DNA of 64,000 nt from NCBI GenBank assembly GCA_964437365.1, contig CAYTGM010000008.1, positions 1 to 64,000 on the forward strand, written 5' to 3'. Shown here one piece after another: positions 44,817 to 54,128 of this stretch. A program made the translations under genes and the position numbers. This DNA is from CAYTGM01 sp964437365 (GTDB taxonomy: Bacteria; Sumerlaeota; Sumerlaeia; SLMS01). Position 1 is the stretch's first letter. Each line of letters begins with the position of its first letter. The notes under the pieces are model-generated. The model searched no databases and was not told the origin of the DNA. It saw nothing but the letters and a program-made list of their open reading frames with translations.

Positions 44817-45176
44817 ATGCTTCATAGTCGTGATAAGAGAGTTGGCGAAGCGATCAAACAGGCGATATCTCGCATTTTCCAGCAGGAGATCAGTGATCCA
44901 CGACTTCCACAGATCGTCACGATCAGACATGTGGAAGTGACGAAAGACCTGCGACATGCGAAAGTCTACTACAGCCAGATTCCCGATGACGAAGAGGCAA
45001 TGGACAAGATGGAAGACCTGATCGAGGAGTCCTACGGATTTATCCGGTCGCTGGTCGCTGATGAAGTGAACATCAAGTTCACACCAGATCTTGATTTTAT
45101 CTTCGATCCTTCCGAGCAGGATTACCAGAAGATCAATACTGTCCTTCAGGACATTCATCGTAAAAAGAAGAAGTAA
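44817..45176 (+). CDS. rbfA: Ribosome-binding factor A
   Basis: It is 119 residues from ATG 44,817, which has GGAAAGG nine bases upstream; an ATG at 44,778 would give 132 residues with a non-typical extension. The KH-like fold is seen in RDKRVGEAIKQAISRIFQQE, SDPRLPQIVTIRHVEVTKDL and the strand AKVYYSQIP; the basic C-terminus is typical. RbfA helps 30S maturation by acting on 16S rRNA near helix 1. A strong terminator follows. Confidence 0.92.
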   Translation: MLHSRDKRVGEAIKQAISRIFQQEISDPRLPQIVTIRHVEVTKDLRHAKVYYSQIPDDEEAMDKMEDLIEESYGFIRSLVADEVNIKFTPDLDFIFDPSEQDYQKINTVLQDIHRKKKK

Positions 45177-45211
45177 CCTTCAGCCTTCCCTAATCAGGGA
45201 CGTTCAATCTT

Positions 45212-45248
45212 CCGCACATCCCCTTAGAGGATGTGCGGTTTTCTTTTT
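45212..45248 (+). terminator. Rho-independent terminator after rbfA
   Basis: CCGCACATCC (45,212-45,221) and GGATGTGCGG (45,229-45,238) form a perfect 10-bp stem with a 7-base loop, followed by TTTTCTTTTT. Confidence 0.9.
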
Positions 45249-45478
45249 CTATCGGCTTTGAGAAGTCGATGGGGGTTGTGGGAAAACTCAGGAAATTCAG
45301 TCTTTCAACTCATCATCAACAAAGGCACTTTTAAGGGCTTTAAACACATGGTGAAACTTGACAGTGTTCAACCATCCATGGTTTTCCTCTGCTGATCGTC
45401 TCAATGAACCCGGTTGGATGGCGAACCCCACGGCATGTCGCCTCCACGATACCAAACCGGCTGGAGCCCAGACAACAC

Positions 45479-46852
45479 ATGGATATGTTTCAAATAGAAG
45501 GAGCACGGCCTCTTCAGGGTAAGGTCCGCGTCAGTGGATCAAAGAACGCCTGTCTCCCCCTGCTCACCGCTGCGCTGCTCAGTGATGAAGCAACTATCAT
45601 CGAGAATGTCCCCGACCTTCGTGATATTCGAGAAATGATCAAGTTGATTCAACACCTTGGCGCGCGCGTGACTTTCTCCAAGAATAAACTCCTGATCGAA
45701 CCCGCAAGTATATGCCTTGATAACGTTCCCTATGAAATCATGCGCAAAATGCGCGCATCCTTCTACGCGATGGGACCGATGCTCGCTCGCCTTGGCCGAG
45801 CTCGGATCTCCCTCCCCGGCGGTTGTGCCATCGGTGACCGCCCTGTCGACCTCCATCTCAGGGGCTTTAAAGCGCTTGGTGTCCAGCTGGCTCGCAGTGC
45901 CGGGTATGTACATGCCCGCCACCATGGCCTGACTGGAGCACGTCTTTCTCTGTTGGGCTCCAATGGAACAAGCGTCGGTGCGACCTGCAATGTGATGATG
46001 GCAGCGGTATTCGCGAAAGGTCAGACTATCATTGATGATGCCGCGAAAGAACCGGAAGTGGTAGAACTTGCCCAGTTCCTGATCTCTATGGGAGCGAAGA
46101 TTGATGGCGTTGGTACCTCGACGCTCAGAATCGATGGGGTTGAAAAGTTATCAGGGACTCGCTGGAAGGTTCAGCCTGATCGTATCGAGGCCATTACCTA
46201 TGCGATCGCAGGTCTGATTACGCATGGTGATGTGACTCTCGAGAATATCCGTAAAGATAATATGGAAAGCTCTCTGGAAGCTCTTGAAACCTGGGGAGCT
46301 GACATGACCTGGGAATCAGAGACCAGTCTCCGAGTTCGCCGCGATAGAAACAAAAAACGAACTCTTCAGCTTGTAACCGAACCCTATCCTGGCTTCCCAA
46401 CAGATATACAAGCTCCATTCGCCGCTCTTCTTGCGATGACTCCAGGGAACTCTTCAATCCGGGAAACGATCTATCATGAACGGTTCATGTACGTTCCGGA
46501 AATGAATAGACTTGGTACTCGAATTACGCTGGCAGAACGAGGCAAAGCTGTGATTCAGGGTGTCCCTGCTCTGGAAGGTGCAGCGGTTATGGCGAGTGAC
46601 CTTCGCGCCGGGGCAGCACTTATCTGCGCGGCTCTTGCAGCTCATGGCAAATCGCAGATTCGCCGTATCTATCATGTGGAGCGAGGTTATGAGGACATCG
46701 AAGGGAAGCTGCGAGGACTCGGTGCCCGCATTGAACGTCTTCCTGAACATGCTTCAGATCCAGGGCTCGAGATGGTTGTCTTTCCCGATGAAGAGGTATC
46801 TTCCGATGCCATTCCTGTGGAGCAGAATCCCGCCAGAGCTATCGACACCTAA
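45479..46852 (+). CDS. murA: UDP-N-acetylglucosamine 1-carboxyvinyltransferase
   Basis: It is 457 residues from ATG 45,479; an upstream ATG (45,404) adds 25 unconserved residues. VSGSKNACLPLLTAALLS carries the substrate lysine-asparagine pair, and LPGGCAIGDRPVDLH holds the reactive cysteine that binds phosphoenolpyruvate and is the fosfomycin target. It catalyses the first committed step of peptidoglycan synthesis in the cytoplasm. The C-terminus has a short acidic extension after the core. It follows the rbfA terminator and is followed by its own terminator. Its presence shows that the host makes peptidoglycan. Confidence 0.93.
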   Translation: MDMFQIEGARPLQGKVRVSGSKNACLPLLTAALLSDEATIIENVPDLRDIREMIKLIQHLGARVTFSKNKLLIEPASICLDNVPYEIMRKMRASFYAMGPMLARLGRARISLPGGCAIGDRPVDLHLRGFKALGVQLARSAGYVHARHHGLTGARLSLLGSNGTSVGATCNVMMAAVFAKGQTIIDDAAKEPEVVELAQFLISMGAKIDGVGTSTLRIDGVEKLSGTRWKVQPDRIEAITYAIAGLITHGDVTLENIRKDNMESSLEALETWGADMTWESETSLRVRRDRNKKRTLQLVTEPYPGFPTDIQAPFAALLAMTPGNSSIRETIYHERFMYVPEMNRLGTRITLAERGKAVIQGVPALEGAAVMASDLRAGAALICAALAAHGKSQIRRIYHVERGYEDIEGKLRGLGARIERLPEHASDPGLEMVVFPDEEVSSDAIPVEQNPARAIDT

Positions 46853-46898
46853 TTCATTTGCCCACCAGTCACCGCCAATAAATGATCCATTCAGCTTA

Positions 46899-46929
46899 GA
46901 GGTCCTCCCAATCAGGAGGACCTCCTTTT
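46899..46929 (+). terminator. Rho-independent terminator after murA
   Basis: GAGGTCCTCC (46,899-46,908) pairs with GGAGGACCTC (46,915-46,924) across CAATCA, followed by CTTTTG. Stable stem, short U-tract. Confidence 0.8.
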
Positions 46930-47008
46930 GCTCTCAAAACCTATGTGGTCGCTGGTTAACACCCATGGGCGGCCCGGTTTAAGTCTAAGTCTGGATGTAA
47001 CCTGACAC

Positions 47009-47854
47009 TTGAGAATTGGCATCGTCCCCTATGCGAATCAGCTTCCACTGCTTCGCGGGCTAACAGAAAAATATTCGACCGCGACGTGGGTAAAAGCGCC
47101 GCCGAGCCAGTTGGCTGAGCAACTTCAGGCACGTACCCTTGATGTGGCGGCCGTTTCTGTCTTCGAGGGGCTACGGGGAGGAGATTCTTATGTTCTCATC
47201 CCAGGAGCTGGAATCGGCTGCGATGGACCTGTGCTGAGTGTTTGTCTTTTCTCAAAAGTTCCTCTGCAGGAAATCACATCCGTTCATCTGGATTTGGCTT
47301 CATTAACCAGCTCGCACCTGGTACGCGTTCTTGCTGCAGAGCTTCTGGGAATCAGCCCTGATTGGAGCGTCTCTGAGGCCCCGATCAGCAGAGACTTCGA
47401 CTGGAAATCGTCACCTTCAGACGCCTTTCTCACCATCGGTGATACAGCATTAGCATGGCGAGACGCATTTCCTCATAAGATGGATCTTGGCAAGGGGTGG
47501 AAAGACCTCACAGGATTGCCTTTTGTCTTCGCCGCATGGTTCTGCAGGAATGACTTCCCGATCGACCTTCCTTTCTGTGAAGCTATCGTAGAAGCCCGAA
47601 AAAGAGGGGAAACAGAGGTTGGAGAGCTGGTTGATGAGCTTGATTCTGAGTACGCAGACAGCCACGGAGGTCGCGATTTCCTCAAACATTATCTTGGTTC
47701 AGTGATTCGCTATCCTCTTGGCTCAATTGAGCTTGAAAGTATTGATCTCTTCCGTAGAAAGCTCACCAATCATGGAATTCTGCCCTTGGGAAGTCCCATG
47801 GTCAGGCTACCTGATTGTCTGGCAGGAGATATCGCTCAGCGGAGTGGCTCTTGA
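47009..47854 (+). CDS. mqnA: Chorismate dehydratase of the futalosine menaquinone pathway
   Basis: It is 281 residues from a TTG start. The N-terminal sequence RIGIVPYANQLPLLRGL is the typical MqnA beginning (MRIGxVxYxNxxPL). LDVAAVSVFEGLRGG matches the substrate-binding region and PFVFAAWFCR the central strand shared by MqnA/MqnD. It removes water from chorismate to give 3-enolpyruvylbenzoate, the first step of the futalosine route to menaquinone. The other mqn genes are not in this window. Nothing adjacent shares the pathway except the polyprenyl synthase. Confidence 0.82.
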   Translation: MRIGIVPYANQLPLLRGLTEKYSTATWVKAPPSQLAEQLQARTLDVAAVSVFEGLRGGDSYVLIPGAGIGCDGPVLSVCLFSKVPLQEITSVHLDLASLTSSHLVRVLAAELLGISPDWSVSEAPISRDFDWKSSPSDAFLTIGDTALAWRDAFPHKMDLGKGWKDLTGLPFVFAAWFCRNDFPIDLPFCEAIVEARKRGETEVGELVDELDSEYADSHGGRDFLKHYLGSVIRYPLGSIELESIDLFRRKLTNHGILPLGSPMVRLPDCLAGDIAQRSGS

Positions 47855-47975
47855 AAAAACATGAGAAAACATTTGGCAACATAAGAGCGAAACAGCATGT
47901 TAGCTTATCTTGAGATGAGTGAGAATTAACAGAACTACCAGAACCACCATGTGATGAGAGGTCGTACCGAGAAAA

Positions 47976-49517
47976 ATGGAGATGAGTACAAACTCAGTTG
48001 ATGAAATCAAACCGCAGATTGAAGAGCTTCTAACGAAGAAATTTGACGACTTAATTCGGGATACCCAGAAGATTATTTCTTTTCCCACTGTTTCCGGAGG
48101 AACACCAGAGCAGGAAAAGGTCTATCAGGTAGAGATTCCAAAGTGTCTTGAATGGTTGAAGTCTCTTGCCGAAGAGCATGGCTTTAATTTCCAGAACTGG
48201 GATAATCACGTCGCAGAGATCGAGTGGGCCATCGAGCCTGAAGAAGGCGAGGGAAAAAGGCCTGTATTCGGAATCGCCTCCCATATAGATGTCGTGACTC
48301 CCGCAGGAAATTGGACTCACGGCCCTTTCGATGGAACGATTAAAGATGATGTTCTCATTGGACGTGGCATTCAGGATGATAAAGGTCCATTGATCCAGGC
48401 GCTCTACGGGATGATAGCAGTGAAGGAAGCCGGGATTCGCCCGAAATGTGATATACGCCTCATTATCGGTACTGTTGAGGAGACCGGGAATTGGACAGAC
48501 ATGGAGAAGTATCTTCAGGTACGCGAAGCTCCCGACTACGGGTTCACCCCCGACGCTGAGTTTCCTATCATCACTGGGGAAAAGGGGATGTCCAATGTTA
48601 AGGTTTCTGCAAAGTGGGATAAGGTTAAGCCAAACGAAGAAACTCACATGGAGTTTGTTTCATTCAAAGGTGGAGAGCGAACAAACATTGTTCCTGCCCT
48701 GACAGAGATTCTTCTTCGTTTTCCCGTGGAAGCAAAAACAGATGTCATGAAGGAACTGGTCCGAGAGACGACACGTTTCACTGTCGAAAATCCCGGGTCG
48801 AATGTCACTCTTGTCCCGAACAATGATGAGGAAAGTGAAGAGGTCGGATATTACGAAGCTCTTCTGAGTTTTGTCGGTAAGGCCGCGCACAGTTCCACTC
48901 CTCACCATGGACATAATGCGATTATCGATTCGTTGAAGTTTTTCTCCGATATTGAAACGATGCCTCGCAGCGTCCGGGCTTTTATTCAGTTCCTTGCCTA
49001 TACATGCTCTGACCCTTCAGGAGCAAACCTCGCCATTGATTCAGAGCATCCTTTCGTTGGTAAAACGACCAATGTCATATCATTGATCGATATCGGGCCT
49101 GAAGGCGGGTCTGCAAACCTGAATATTCGTCCAACGATGGGCCTGACCGTCAAAGAGGTGATAACGAAGGTGCAGGAGGCTGCTCGTCTTTTCAACGATG
49201 CAACAGGACTTGAAATTTCTGCAGATTTCGACGGGCGTGCGATAGATGCCATCTATCTCGACCCTGAAAGACCTGGAATCGGTGAGTTCCTCGAAAGTCT
49301 GAAGAATGCCTATCAGGCGGTCACAGGCGAAGAAGGTGAATGTGTTGCCATTGGGGGCACCACCTATGCCAAGGCACTTCCGAATACCTGCGCTTTCGGT
49401 CCAGTAAAGATTGGTGTGGACGAGGAACTGGCTCACCAGGCAGACGAACGTTTGAGTGTTGATTCGATCAAAAGAAATGCATTGATTTATGCCTTGAGTA
49501 TTGCCCTGATGCAATAA
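47976..49517 (+). CDS. M20-family dipeptidase (PepV-like)
   Basis: It is 513 residues from ATG 47,976 or the second ATG at 47,982. The metal-site motifs of M20 are present: ASHIDVVTPAGNWTHGPFDG (His, Asp), IGRGIQDDKGPL (the bridging Asp) and GTVEETGNWTD (Glu-Glu catalytic pair); a late His lies in the HAADE-like region. The lid domain is inserted between about 215 and 420. It probably removes N-terminal residues from dipeptides in the cytoplasm. No signal peptide. It starts about 120 bases after mqnA and is probably transcribed alone. Confidence 0.85.
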   Translation: MEMSTNSVDEIKPQIEELLTKKFDDLIRDTQKIISFPTVSGGTPEQEKVYQVEIPKCLEWLKSLAEEHGFNFQNWDNHVAEIEWAIEPEEGEGKRPVFGIASHIDVVTPAGNWTHGPFDGTIKDDVLIGRGIQDDKGPLIQALYGMIAVKEAGIRPKCDIRLIIGTVEETGNWTDMEKYLQVREAPDYGFTPDAEFPIITGEKGMSNVKVSAKWDKVKPNEETHMEFVSFKGGERTNIVPALTEILLRFPVEAKTDVMKELVRETTRFTVENPGSNVTLVPNNDEESEEVGYYEALLSFVGKAAHSSTPHHGHNAIIDSLKFFSDIETMPRSVRAFIQFLAYTCSDPSGANLAIDSEHPFVGKTTNVISLIDIGPEGGSANLNIRPTMGLTVKEVITKVQEAARLFNDATGLEISADFDGRAIDAIYLDPERPGIGEFLESLKNAYQAVTGEEGECVAIGGTTYAKALPNTCAFGPVKIGVDEELAHQADERLSVDSIKRNALIYALSIALMQ

Positions 49518-49593
49518 GCCTTTGGTCAAGCAGATCACGCAACCATCAGTTCGCGTCAGGTATTACAGTCTTCGATTCGGGAAGGATTAGGTC

Positions 49594-49890
49594 ATGGATA
49601 TATTTGAAGTGAAATGCCCCGGCTGCGATAGCATCCTTGTTATTGATCCGAAGAAGAAGAAAGTGATCGAAACAAAGAAACCGATTACCGACGATTCTTC
49701 GGGCGATCGCTTCGAAGATGCTCGCAAGAAGGTTCTTTCTTCAACGGAAGCAGCAGAGGCGAAGTTCAAGGAAGCTCAGCAGAAAGAAAAAGACAAGTAC
49801 GCAAAGATGGATGCACTCTTCAATGAAAAGAAAGATGAGCTTAAAGATAAACCTATCGAACGTCCTGATCGACCTTTCGATTTTGACTGA
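49594..49890 (+). CDS. Small protein with CPGC knuckle and charged helix
   Basis: It is 98 residues. VKCPGCDSILVIDPKKKKV (about 6-24) looks like half of a zinc ribbon, with one CxxC pair only, so a metal site would need dimerisation. The rest is a charged helix (about 45-85, EAAEAKFKEAQQKEKDK), and the end is rich in Pro and Asp. GGAAGGA serves as ribosome site. Family not recognised; the next gene is a DnaC-like ATPase, whose partner it may be. Confidence 0.6.
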   Translation: MDIFEVKCPGCDSILVIDPKKKKVIETKKPITDDSSGDRFEDARKKVLSSTEAAEAKFKEAQQKEKDKYAKMDALFNEKKDELKDKPIERPDRPFDFD

Positions 49891-49943
49891 GACACACCGT
49901 ATCGTATAGACGTAAATAATCTCCTGGCTGAGTAACCCACTGA

Positions 49944-50669
49944 ATGAAAACCATGAATAGTTCCCAAGAAGATAGCGCCAATCTTGATGGGCAGGAATGT
50001 CCTCTATGTTCCGGGTACGGGTACATGATTAATGAAGGTGAGGCTGTCCCCTGTACCTGTGGGCTGCTCGCTTCAAAAGAAATACAAGAGAACGCTCGTT
50101 CAGCTGGTTTACCGAGAAGATTCGCGAAAAAATCACTGGCAACCTACAAAGCAGCAAAGAATGATCGAACTCGCCAGCATATATTGAAAGCTGCCCAGTC
50201 CTACTCGACGGCTTTTTCAAAAGGGGAAGAGCAGGGACTTCTTCTTCGTGGCAAACCAGGGTCTGGCAAGACACATGTCGCTGTTGGGATTCTGAAAGAG
50301 GTTATCCGACGCGGATACTCTGCTCACTATGCAAACTTTAATGATCTACTTTCCCGCATCAGAGACAGCTATCGGGAGGGTTCCTCACAGACCGAAGGAG
50401 AGCTCCTTTCACTTGTGGACTATGTTGATCTGCTTGTGCTCGACGATGTGGGTGCTGAAGTGACAACGGATTGGGTGAGGGATCGACTCTACTTGATTAT
50501 CAACCGTCGCTATGAAAATGCAAAGGCGACTATCATCACAACAAACTGCAACGAAGAAGAATTAGAAGAAAGAATCGGGATGCGCACGGCAAGCCGTCTA
50601 TACGAAATGTGCTCGTCTGATTTTCCGCCTTTTCCCGAACAGGATTACCGGAAGGCGCATCTCAGTTAG
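49944..50669 (+). CDS. DnaC/IstB-type AAA+ ATPase (helicase loader-like)
   Basis: It is 241 residues from ATG 49,944 or 49,953. The N-terminus has a zinc-type element, CPLCSGYGYM and PCTCG. The ATPase core shows Walker A GKPGSGKTH (about 94-102), Walker B DLLVLDDVGAE (about 164-174), sensor 1 ATIITTNCNEEEL and an arginine region, RTASRLYEMCS. DnaC-like proteins load the replicative helicase; IstB-like ones assist transposition, but no IS transposase is next to it. It ends seven bases before a convergent gene. Confidence 0.82.
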   Translation: MKTMNSSQEDSANLDGQECPLCSGYGYMINEGEAVPCTCGLLASKEIQENARSAGLPRRFAKKSLATYKAAKNDRTRQHILKAAQSYSTAFSKGEEQGLLLRGKPGSGKTHVAVGILKEVIRRGYSAHYANFNDLLSRIRDSYREGSSQTEGELLSLVDYVDLLVLDDVGAEVTTDWVRDRLYLIINRRYENAKATIITTNCNEEELEERIGMRTASRLYEMCSSDFPPFPEQDYRKAHLS

Positions 50670-50676
50670 CTATAGC

Positions 50677-51204
50677 TCAGGAAGACGGCTCTTCCTCATC
50701 TTCACCAAAGGCAAAATCAGCGAATTCTTCAGCGTCAGGAAACCAGACCGTTCCATCTGTCTCATCGTGAGAAAGCAGTAGAATCCCTGTCTGTAATTCA
50801 CAAGCCACTGCATAAGCCAATGCACATGACGCTTCAATCGCTGCTGGAGTTTCCTCAAAACCGATCAGTATATCGCGGGCGTTCTCGTTGAAGATTGTCG
50901 ATAAAGAAGATTCCTGATCAAGTATCTGATCGACAATTTCCTGCAACTCTTCACTACGGTCGAGTCGAGGAAATGAGTCCAGCTTTACAACGGGGAGACC
51001 CTCATCTTTTTCAAGGTCCAGCAGCTCCACAAAGACCGCTTCACTGATTCCACCTTCATCAAGGCCTGAATAATCACCGACAGGCACCGCTTTCCCCTCT
51101 TTGTAACGCTTAAGGCCAAGTCCAAGCTGGTTGTTCAATACAGCAGAGAATTCGGCAAGTGAGGGCTGATGTTGATCGGCTTGAAAAATTATAAAGGCAG
51201 GCAT
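50677..51204 (-). CDS. Conserved-looking hypothetical acidic protein
   Basis: It is 175 residues from ATG 51,204, six bases after GGAG; the longer TTG form would place that ribosome site inside the gene. It is acidic, ending in FAFGEDEEEPSS, with mixed alpha/beta pattern (PAFIIFQADQ, AVFVELLDLE, GILLLSH). No enzyme motif or signal peptide is seen. It is convergent with the DnaC-like gene and lies just downstream of the SGNH hydrolase on the same strand, so these two may form an operon. Function unknown. Confidence 0.6.
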   Translation of the reverse strand: MPAFIIFQADQHQPSLAEFSAVLNNQLGLGLKRYKEGKAVPVGDYSGLDEGGISEAVFVELLDLEKDEGLPVVKLDSFPRLDRSEELQEIVDQILDQESSLSTIFNENARDILIGFEETPAAIEASCALAYAVACELQTGILLLSHDETDGTVWFPDAEEFADFAFGEDEEEPSS

Positions 51205-51257
51205 TAAGAACTCCAACGAAAGTCGACTTCGGGAAGGGTCTATGGTTGGACAATCAC

Positions 51258-51866
51258 TCAGCGCGCGTCTATGAATTTATCCATCCATGCTTCACAAATC
51301 ATGAGATGACCTTTCGGCGTTGGATGAACACCATCCTCTGCAAAAAGTTTCGGATCCTGCCGTTCACATTCTTTCTGGAATAAAGAGTCGAGCAATACAA
51401 GTGGCAGTCTGAAGACTTCACTTAGCTGATGAACTACTTTGATGCGCTCATCAAGATCAGGTCGCATCGAGCTCATCTCGTCATTAACGTGGAGAAGGAA
51501 GGGCTCCATCAGCAGGATTCGATTCAGGCCTTGTTTGAGAGAACTTTCTATCAGCCATCGATAATCGATTTCAAACTGATCGAGGGAGTTCTCCTGATTA
51601 AACATTCTCTGGTGCCAGGTGTCATTGATCCCAATGAGAATTGTCAGGACATCCGGTTTCATGGACAACGTGTCATGCTCCCAGCGTTGCCTCAGGTCAC
51701 AGACCTTGTTGCCGGAAATGCCTTTATTTGTCAGCATGATATCCTGATTCAACAGTTTCTCGGAAATCATTTTCACGTAACCAGTCCCAAGAGAGGAAGG
51801 GTTCTGATAATCTCGGCCACAATCTGTGATGCTGTCGCCCTGGAAATGAACCTGTAAAGGAGTCAT
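51258..51866 (-). CDS. SGNH/GDSL-family hydrolase
   Basis: It is 202 residues from ATG 51,866, which has AAAGGTGAG upstream; the longer form begins at 51,887. Block I is FQGDSITDCG (nucleophilic Ser), block III is ILIGINDTW (Asn), and block V is EDGVHPTPKGH (Asp-x-x-His). These enzymes are esterases or lipases acting on small acyl esters, often acetylated sugars. No signal peptide, so cytoplasmic. Probably co-transcribed with the acidic protein downstream. Confidence 0.85.
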   Translation of the reverse strand: MTPLQVHFQGDSITDCGRDYQNPSSLGTGYVKMISEKLLNQDIMLTNKGISGNKVCDLRQRWEHDTLSMKPDVLTILIGINDTWHQRMFNQENSLDQFEIDYRWLIESSLKQGLNRILLMEPFLLHVNDEMSSMRPDLDERIKVVHQLSEVFRLPLVLLDSLFQKECERQDPKLFAEDGVHPTPKGHLMICEAWMDKFIDAR

Positions 51867-52015
51867 CAAAATTCTCACCTTTCGCATGCCGACCTGCCCC
51901 TCGACAATACACGCAACCCCTTGATGGTAAAGATGAATTCTGGGAATAATAGCGTTGCGACCAAACTAAGGGACTCTAAAAAGAATTCTGTAACAACACT
52001 TGAGAGAGAAGTATC

Positions 52016-52825
52016 ATGAGATTAATTATTCAAGACAACGATCAGCTGGTTGGGCAGTGGGTTGCCGCGTATATCGCAAAACGAATTAATGACTTTGCTC
52101 CCACTGAAGCAAAGCCCTTTGTTCTGGGTCTTCCCACTGGATCCAGTCCGGTGAAGACCTACAAGGCTTTGATCGAATTGCACAAGGCCGGTAAAGTCTC
52201 CTTCCAGCACGTTATTACCTTTAACATGGATGAATATATAGGACTTCCTTCCGATCACCCTCAGAGCTACCACGCCTTTATGTTTGAAAACCTGTTCAAC
52301 CATATAGACATTAAGAGAGAGAATATCCATATCCTCGACGGCATGGCAGAGAACCCTGAGAAGGAATGTGAACAATACGAGAAAGCCATCGAACAGGCAG
52401 GAGGTATCGAACTTTTCCTTGGTGGAATCGGGCCCGATGGGCACATCGCCTTTAATGAACCCGGTTCGTCTCTCGCATCACGAACACGGATCAAGACTCT
52501 TACGAAAGACACCATCGTTGCAAACGCGCGCTTCTTTGAGGGGGATCTGGAGAAAGTGCCGAAGACCGCACTCACCGTTGGAGTCGGAACCGTGATGGAT
52601 GCCAGGGAAGTGCTCATCATTGTCACCGGTCATCAGAAAAGCCGTGCGCTAAAAGAAGTAGTGGAAAACGGTGTCAATCACATGTGGACAGTGAGCGCGC
52701 TACAGACTCATCCCAAAGGGATGATCGTATGTGATGAGGATGCGTGTGGAGAACTTATGCTCCAGACATTTAAGTACTTCAAAGACATTGAGGGTGAAAA
52801 CCTCGACCCCTCGACTATACGCTAA
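52016..52825 (+). CDS. nagB: Glucosamine-6-phosphate deaminase
   Basis: It is 269 residues, the normal family length. LGLPTGSSPVKTYKAL is the phosphate-binding start, FNMDEYIGL holds the catalytic Asp, and GGIGPDGHIAFNEPG is the strictly conserved loop with the catalytic His. It converts glucosamine-6-phosphate to fructose-6-phosphate and ammonia, so it feeds amino sugars into glycolysis. GAGAGAAG is the ribosome site. Its presence fits use of glycans containing amino sugars, in line with the glycosidase and sulfatase later in the window. Confidence 0.95.
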   Translation: MRLIIQDNDQLVGQWVAAYIAKRINDFAPTEAKPFVLGLPTGSSPVKTYKALIELHKAGKVSFQHVITFNMDEYIGLPSDHPQSYHAFMFENLFNHIDIKRENIHILDGMAENPEKECEQYEKAIEQAGGIELFLGGIGPDGHIAFNEPGSSLASRTRIKTLTKDTIVANARFFEGDLEKVPKTALTVGVGTVMDAREVLIIVTGHQKSRALKEVVENGVNHMWTVSALQTHPKGMIVCDEDACGELMLQTFKYFKDIEGENLDPSTIR

Positions 52826-53428
52826 TCAGTCACTGACTGGTTGAATGAATGTATATCGTGCTGATAAACAGGTGGCCATGACTCCCTCTTTATTAGGAAC
52901 ACGATATTCAAAGGTGAAGAGTCGATCATTGAGAAACTGATAGGAGCCGTCCAAATGGTGTTCCAGCTTGAACATGGGGTTCTTGAAACGGCCTTCCCAG
53001 TTGATGGAGAAATCAGATTCATCCCATTTTCCACTTAAAATCATCGGCGTGACGACGAAGTTATCATGACAAACATATGAAAACTCTTCTTTGTCTTTGT
53101 CATAACCCAGAATGATCTGAGCCTGATAGTTGCCGCCCGGGAAGATCGTTGAAGCGTGCTCCACAAGAAAGCGACCACCGAAAGCAGGTCGAATGATGGA
53201 GATTCCTTCTGCCTCCATGCACGGACCATAACCTGCAAAATCTAAGTTTACTTCAAGGTGCCATTTTCCAACCATCCTCTGAAGGATTTCATGACCGGTT
53301 GAAAGTTCCTGACTCTCCGCAAGAGAAGCCCAGATGTCATCGGGGTTAGGAAGCTGATCAAACAGCTTTTTATATTTCCCTTCTCCTGACTCTCTTCCTT
53401 CAGTCTCCAGCCTCTGTCTTCTACTCAT
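52826..53428 (-). CDS. DUF1579-like protein
   Basis: It is 200 residues. The opening of the domain, LQRMVGKWHLEVNLDF, and later GGRFLVEHAST and QIILGYDKDKEEFSYV follow the DUF1579 pattern of a calycin-like beta-barrel (tryptophan in GKW, then alternating strands). The first 40 residues are a charged extension. Its stop is immediately followed by the convergent nagB stop. It may bind a small hydrophobic ligand; activity is unknown. Confidence 0.7.
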   Translation of the reverse strand: MSRRQRLETEGRESGEGKYKKLFDQLPNPDDIWASLAESQELSTGHEILQRMVGKWHLEVNLDFAGYGPCMEAEGISIIRPAFGGRFLVEHASTIFPGGNYQAQIILGYDKDKEEFSYVCHDNFVVTPMILSGKWDESDFSINWEGRFKNPMFKLEHHLDGSYQFLNDRLFTFEYRVPNKEGVMATCLSARYTFIQPVSD

Positions 53429-53540
53429 TTTGTCTCATCTCTCGGGTATAGCTAGGTGGAAAATTGGTACAAAGAAATAATGAATGAAAAGTCTGTACCA
53501 ACCCTTAATAATTCTGAAAGATGATCCGCTAATCAACAGG

Positions 53541-54128
53541 TTATTTGGTGTTTTCTCCTCGAAATTCTTTTCTCAATAAACTGCCCCAATGTTTGTTGTG
53601 GGGGTGCGCTTTGCCCGATCCCACCATCGGCAACTCGTTTTCCGCCCAACCGAAGATGCCGCCACGGACGTTGCGGACGTTGGCTTCAGGGTAATTCTCA
53701 AGTATAACCTGACACGCCTCCCCACTCCGATAGCCGATACTGCAGTAAACTAAGGTTAACCTGCCGGACTGAATTTCATCCCTGAGTTCTGAACTTAGCT
53801 TCTCTTTCTTGTAATCCCAGTGCACAGCACCAGGGAGATGGCTGTACTGAAATTCCTCTTCGGTACGAGTATCAAGTACCAGAACGTCCTGTTTTTTCCA
53901 GAGTTGATAAGTCTCCTCAATTGTCGAAGCAGGAACCTGAAAGTTGGAGACACTCGCCTCAGCAGCAGCATAGAGACGAGAATTCATTCCATCATGCGGT
54001 TTCGCACTTACCCTCTCTTCTCTGGAATGACTGTCCCCTGGATGATGGCGGCAGGCCACAACACTCAGTGCGACAAGCAGTATCGCCAGAAAAACACTAG
54101 GATCTAAGACCGATCTTCTCATCAACAT
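53541..54128 (-). CDS. Rhodanese-domain lipoprotein
   Basis: It is 195 residues. A signal sequence ends in the lipobox VVAC (Cys26; upstream Leu/Ala-rich core). The rhodanese domain (about 65-165) has LDTRTEEEFQYSHLPGAVH and the active loop VYCSIGYRSG, with a catalytic cysteine. It could transfer sulfur or carry persulfide in the periplasm. The start overlaps the end of the upstream phosphatase gene by 32 bases, so translation is coupled. AUG choice between 54,128 and 54,122 is uncertain. Confidence 0.8.
   Translation of the reverse strand: MLMRRSVLDPSVFLAILLVALSVVACRHHPGDSHSREERVSAKPHDGMNSRLYAAAEASVSNFQVPASTIEETYQLWKKQDVLVLDTRTEEEFQYSHLPGAVHWDYKKEKLSSELRDEIQSGRLTLVYCSIGYRSGEACQVILENYPEANVRNVRGGIFGWAENELPMVGSGKAHPHNKHWGSLLRKEFRGENTK

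Noticed and set aside
45359..45400. TTGACA as a murA promoter
   Set aside because: No -10 hexamer at 16-18 bases; kept out of the list.
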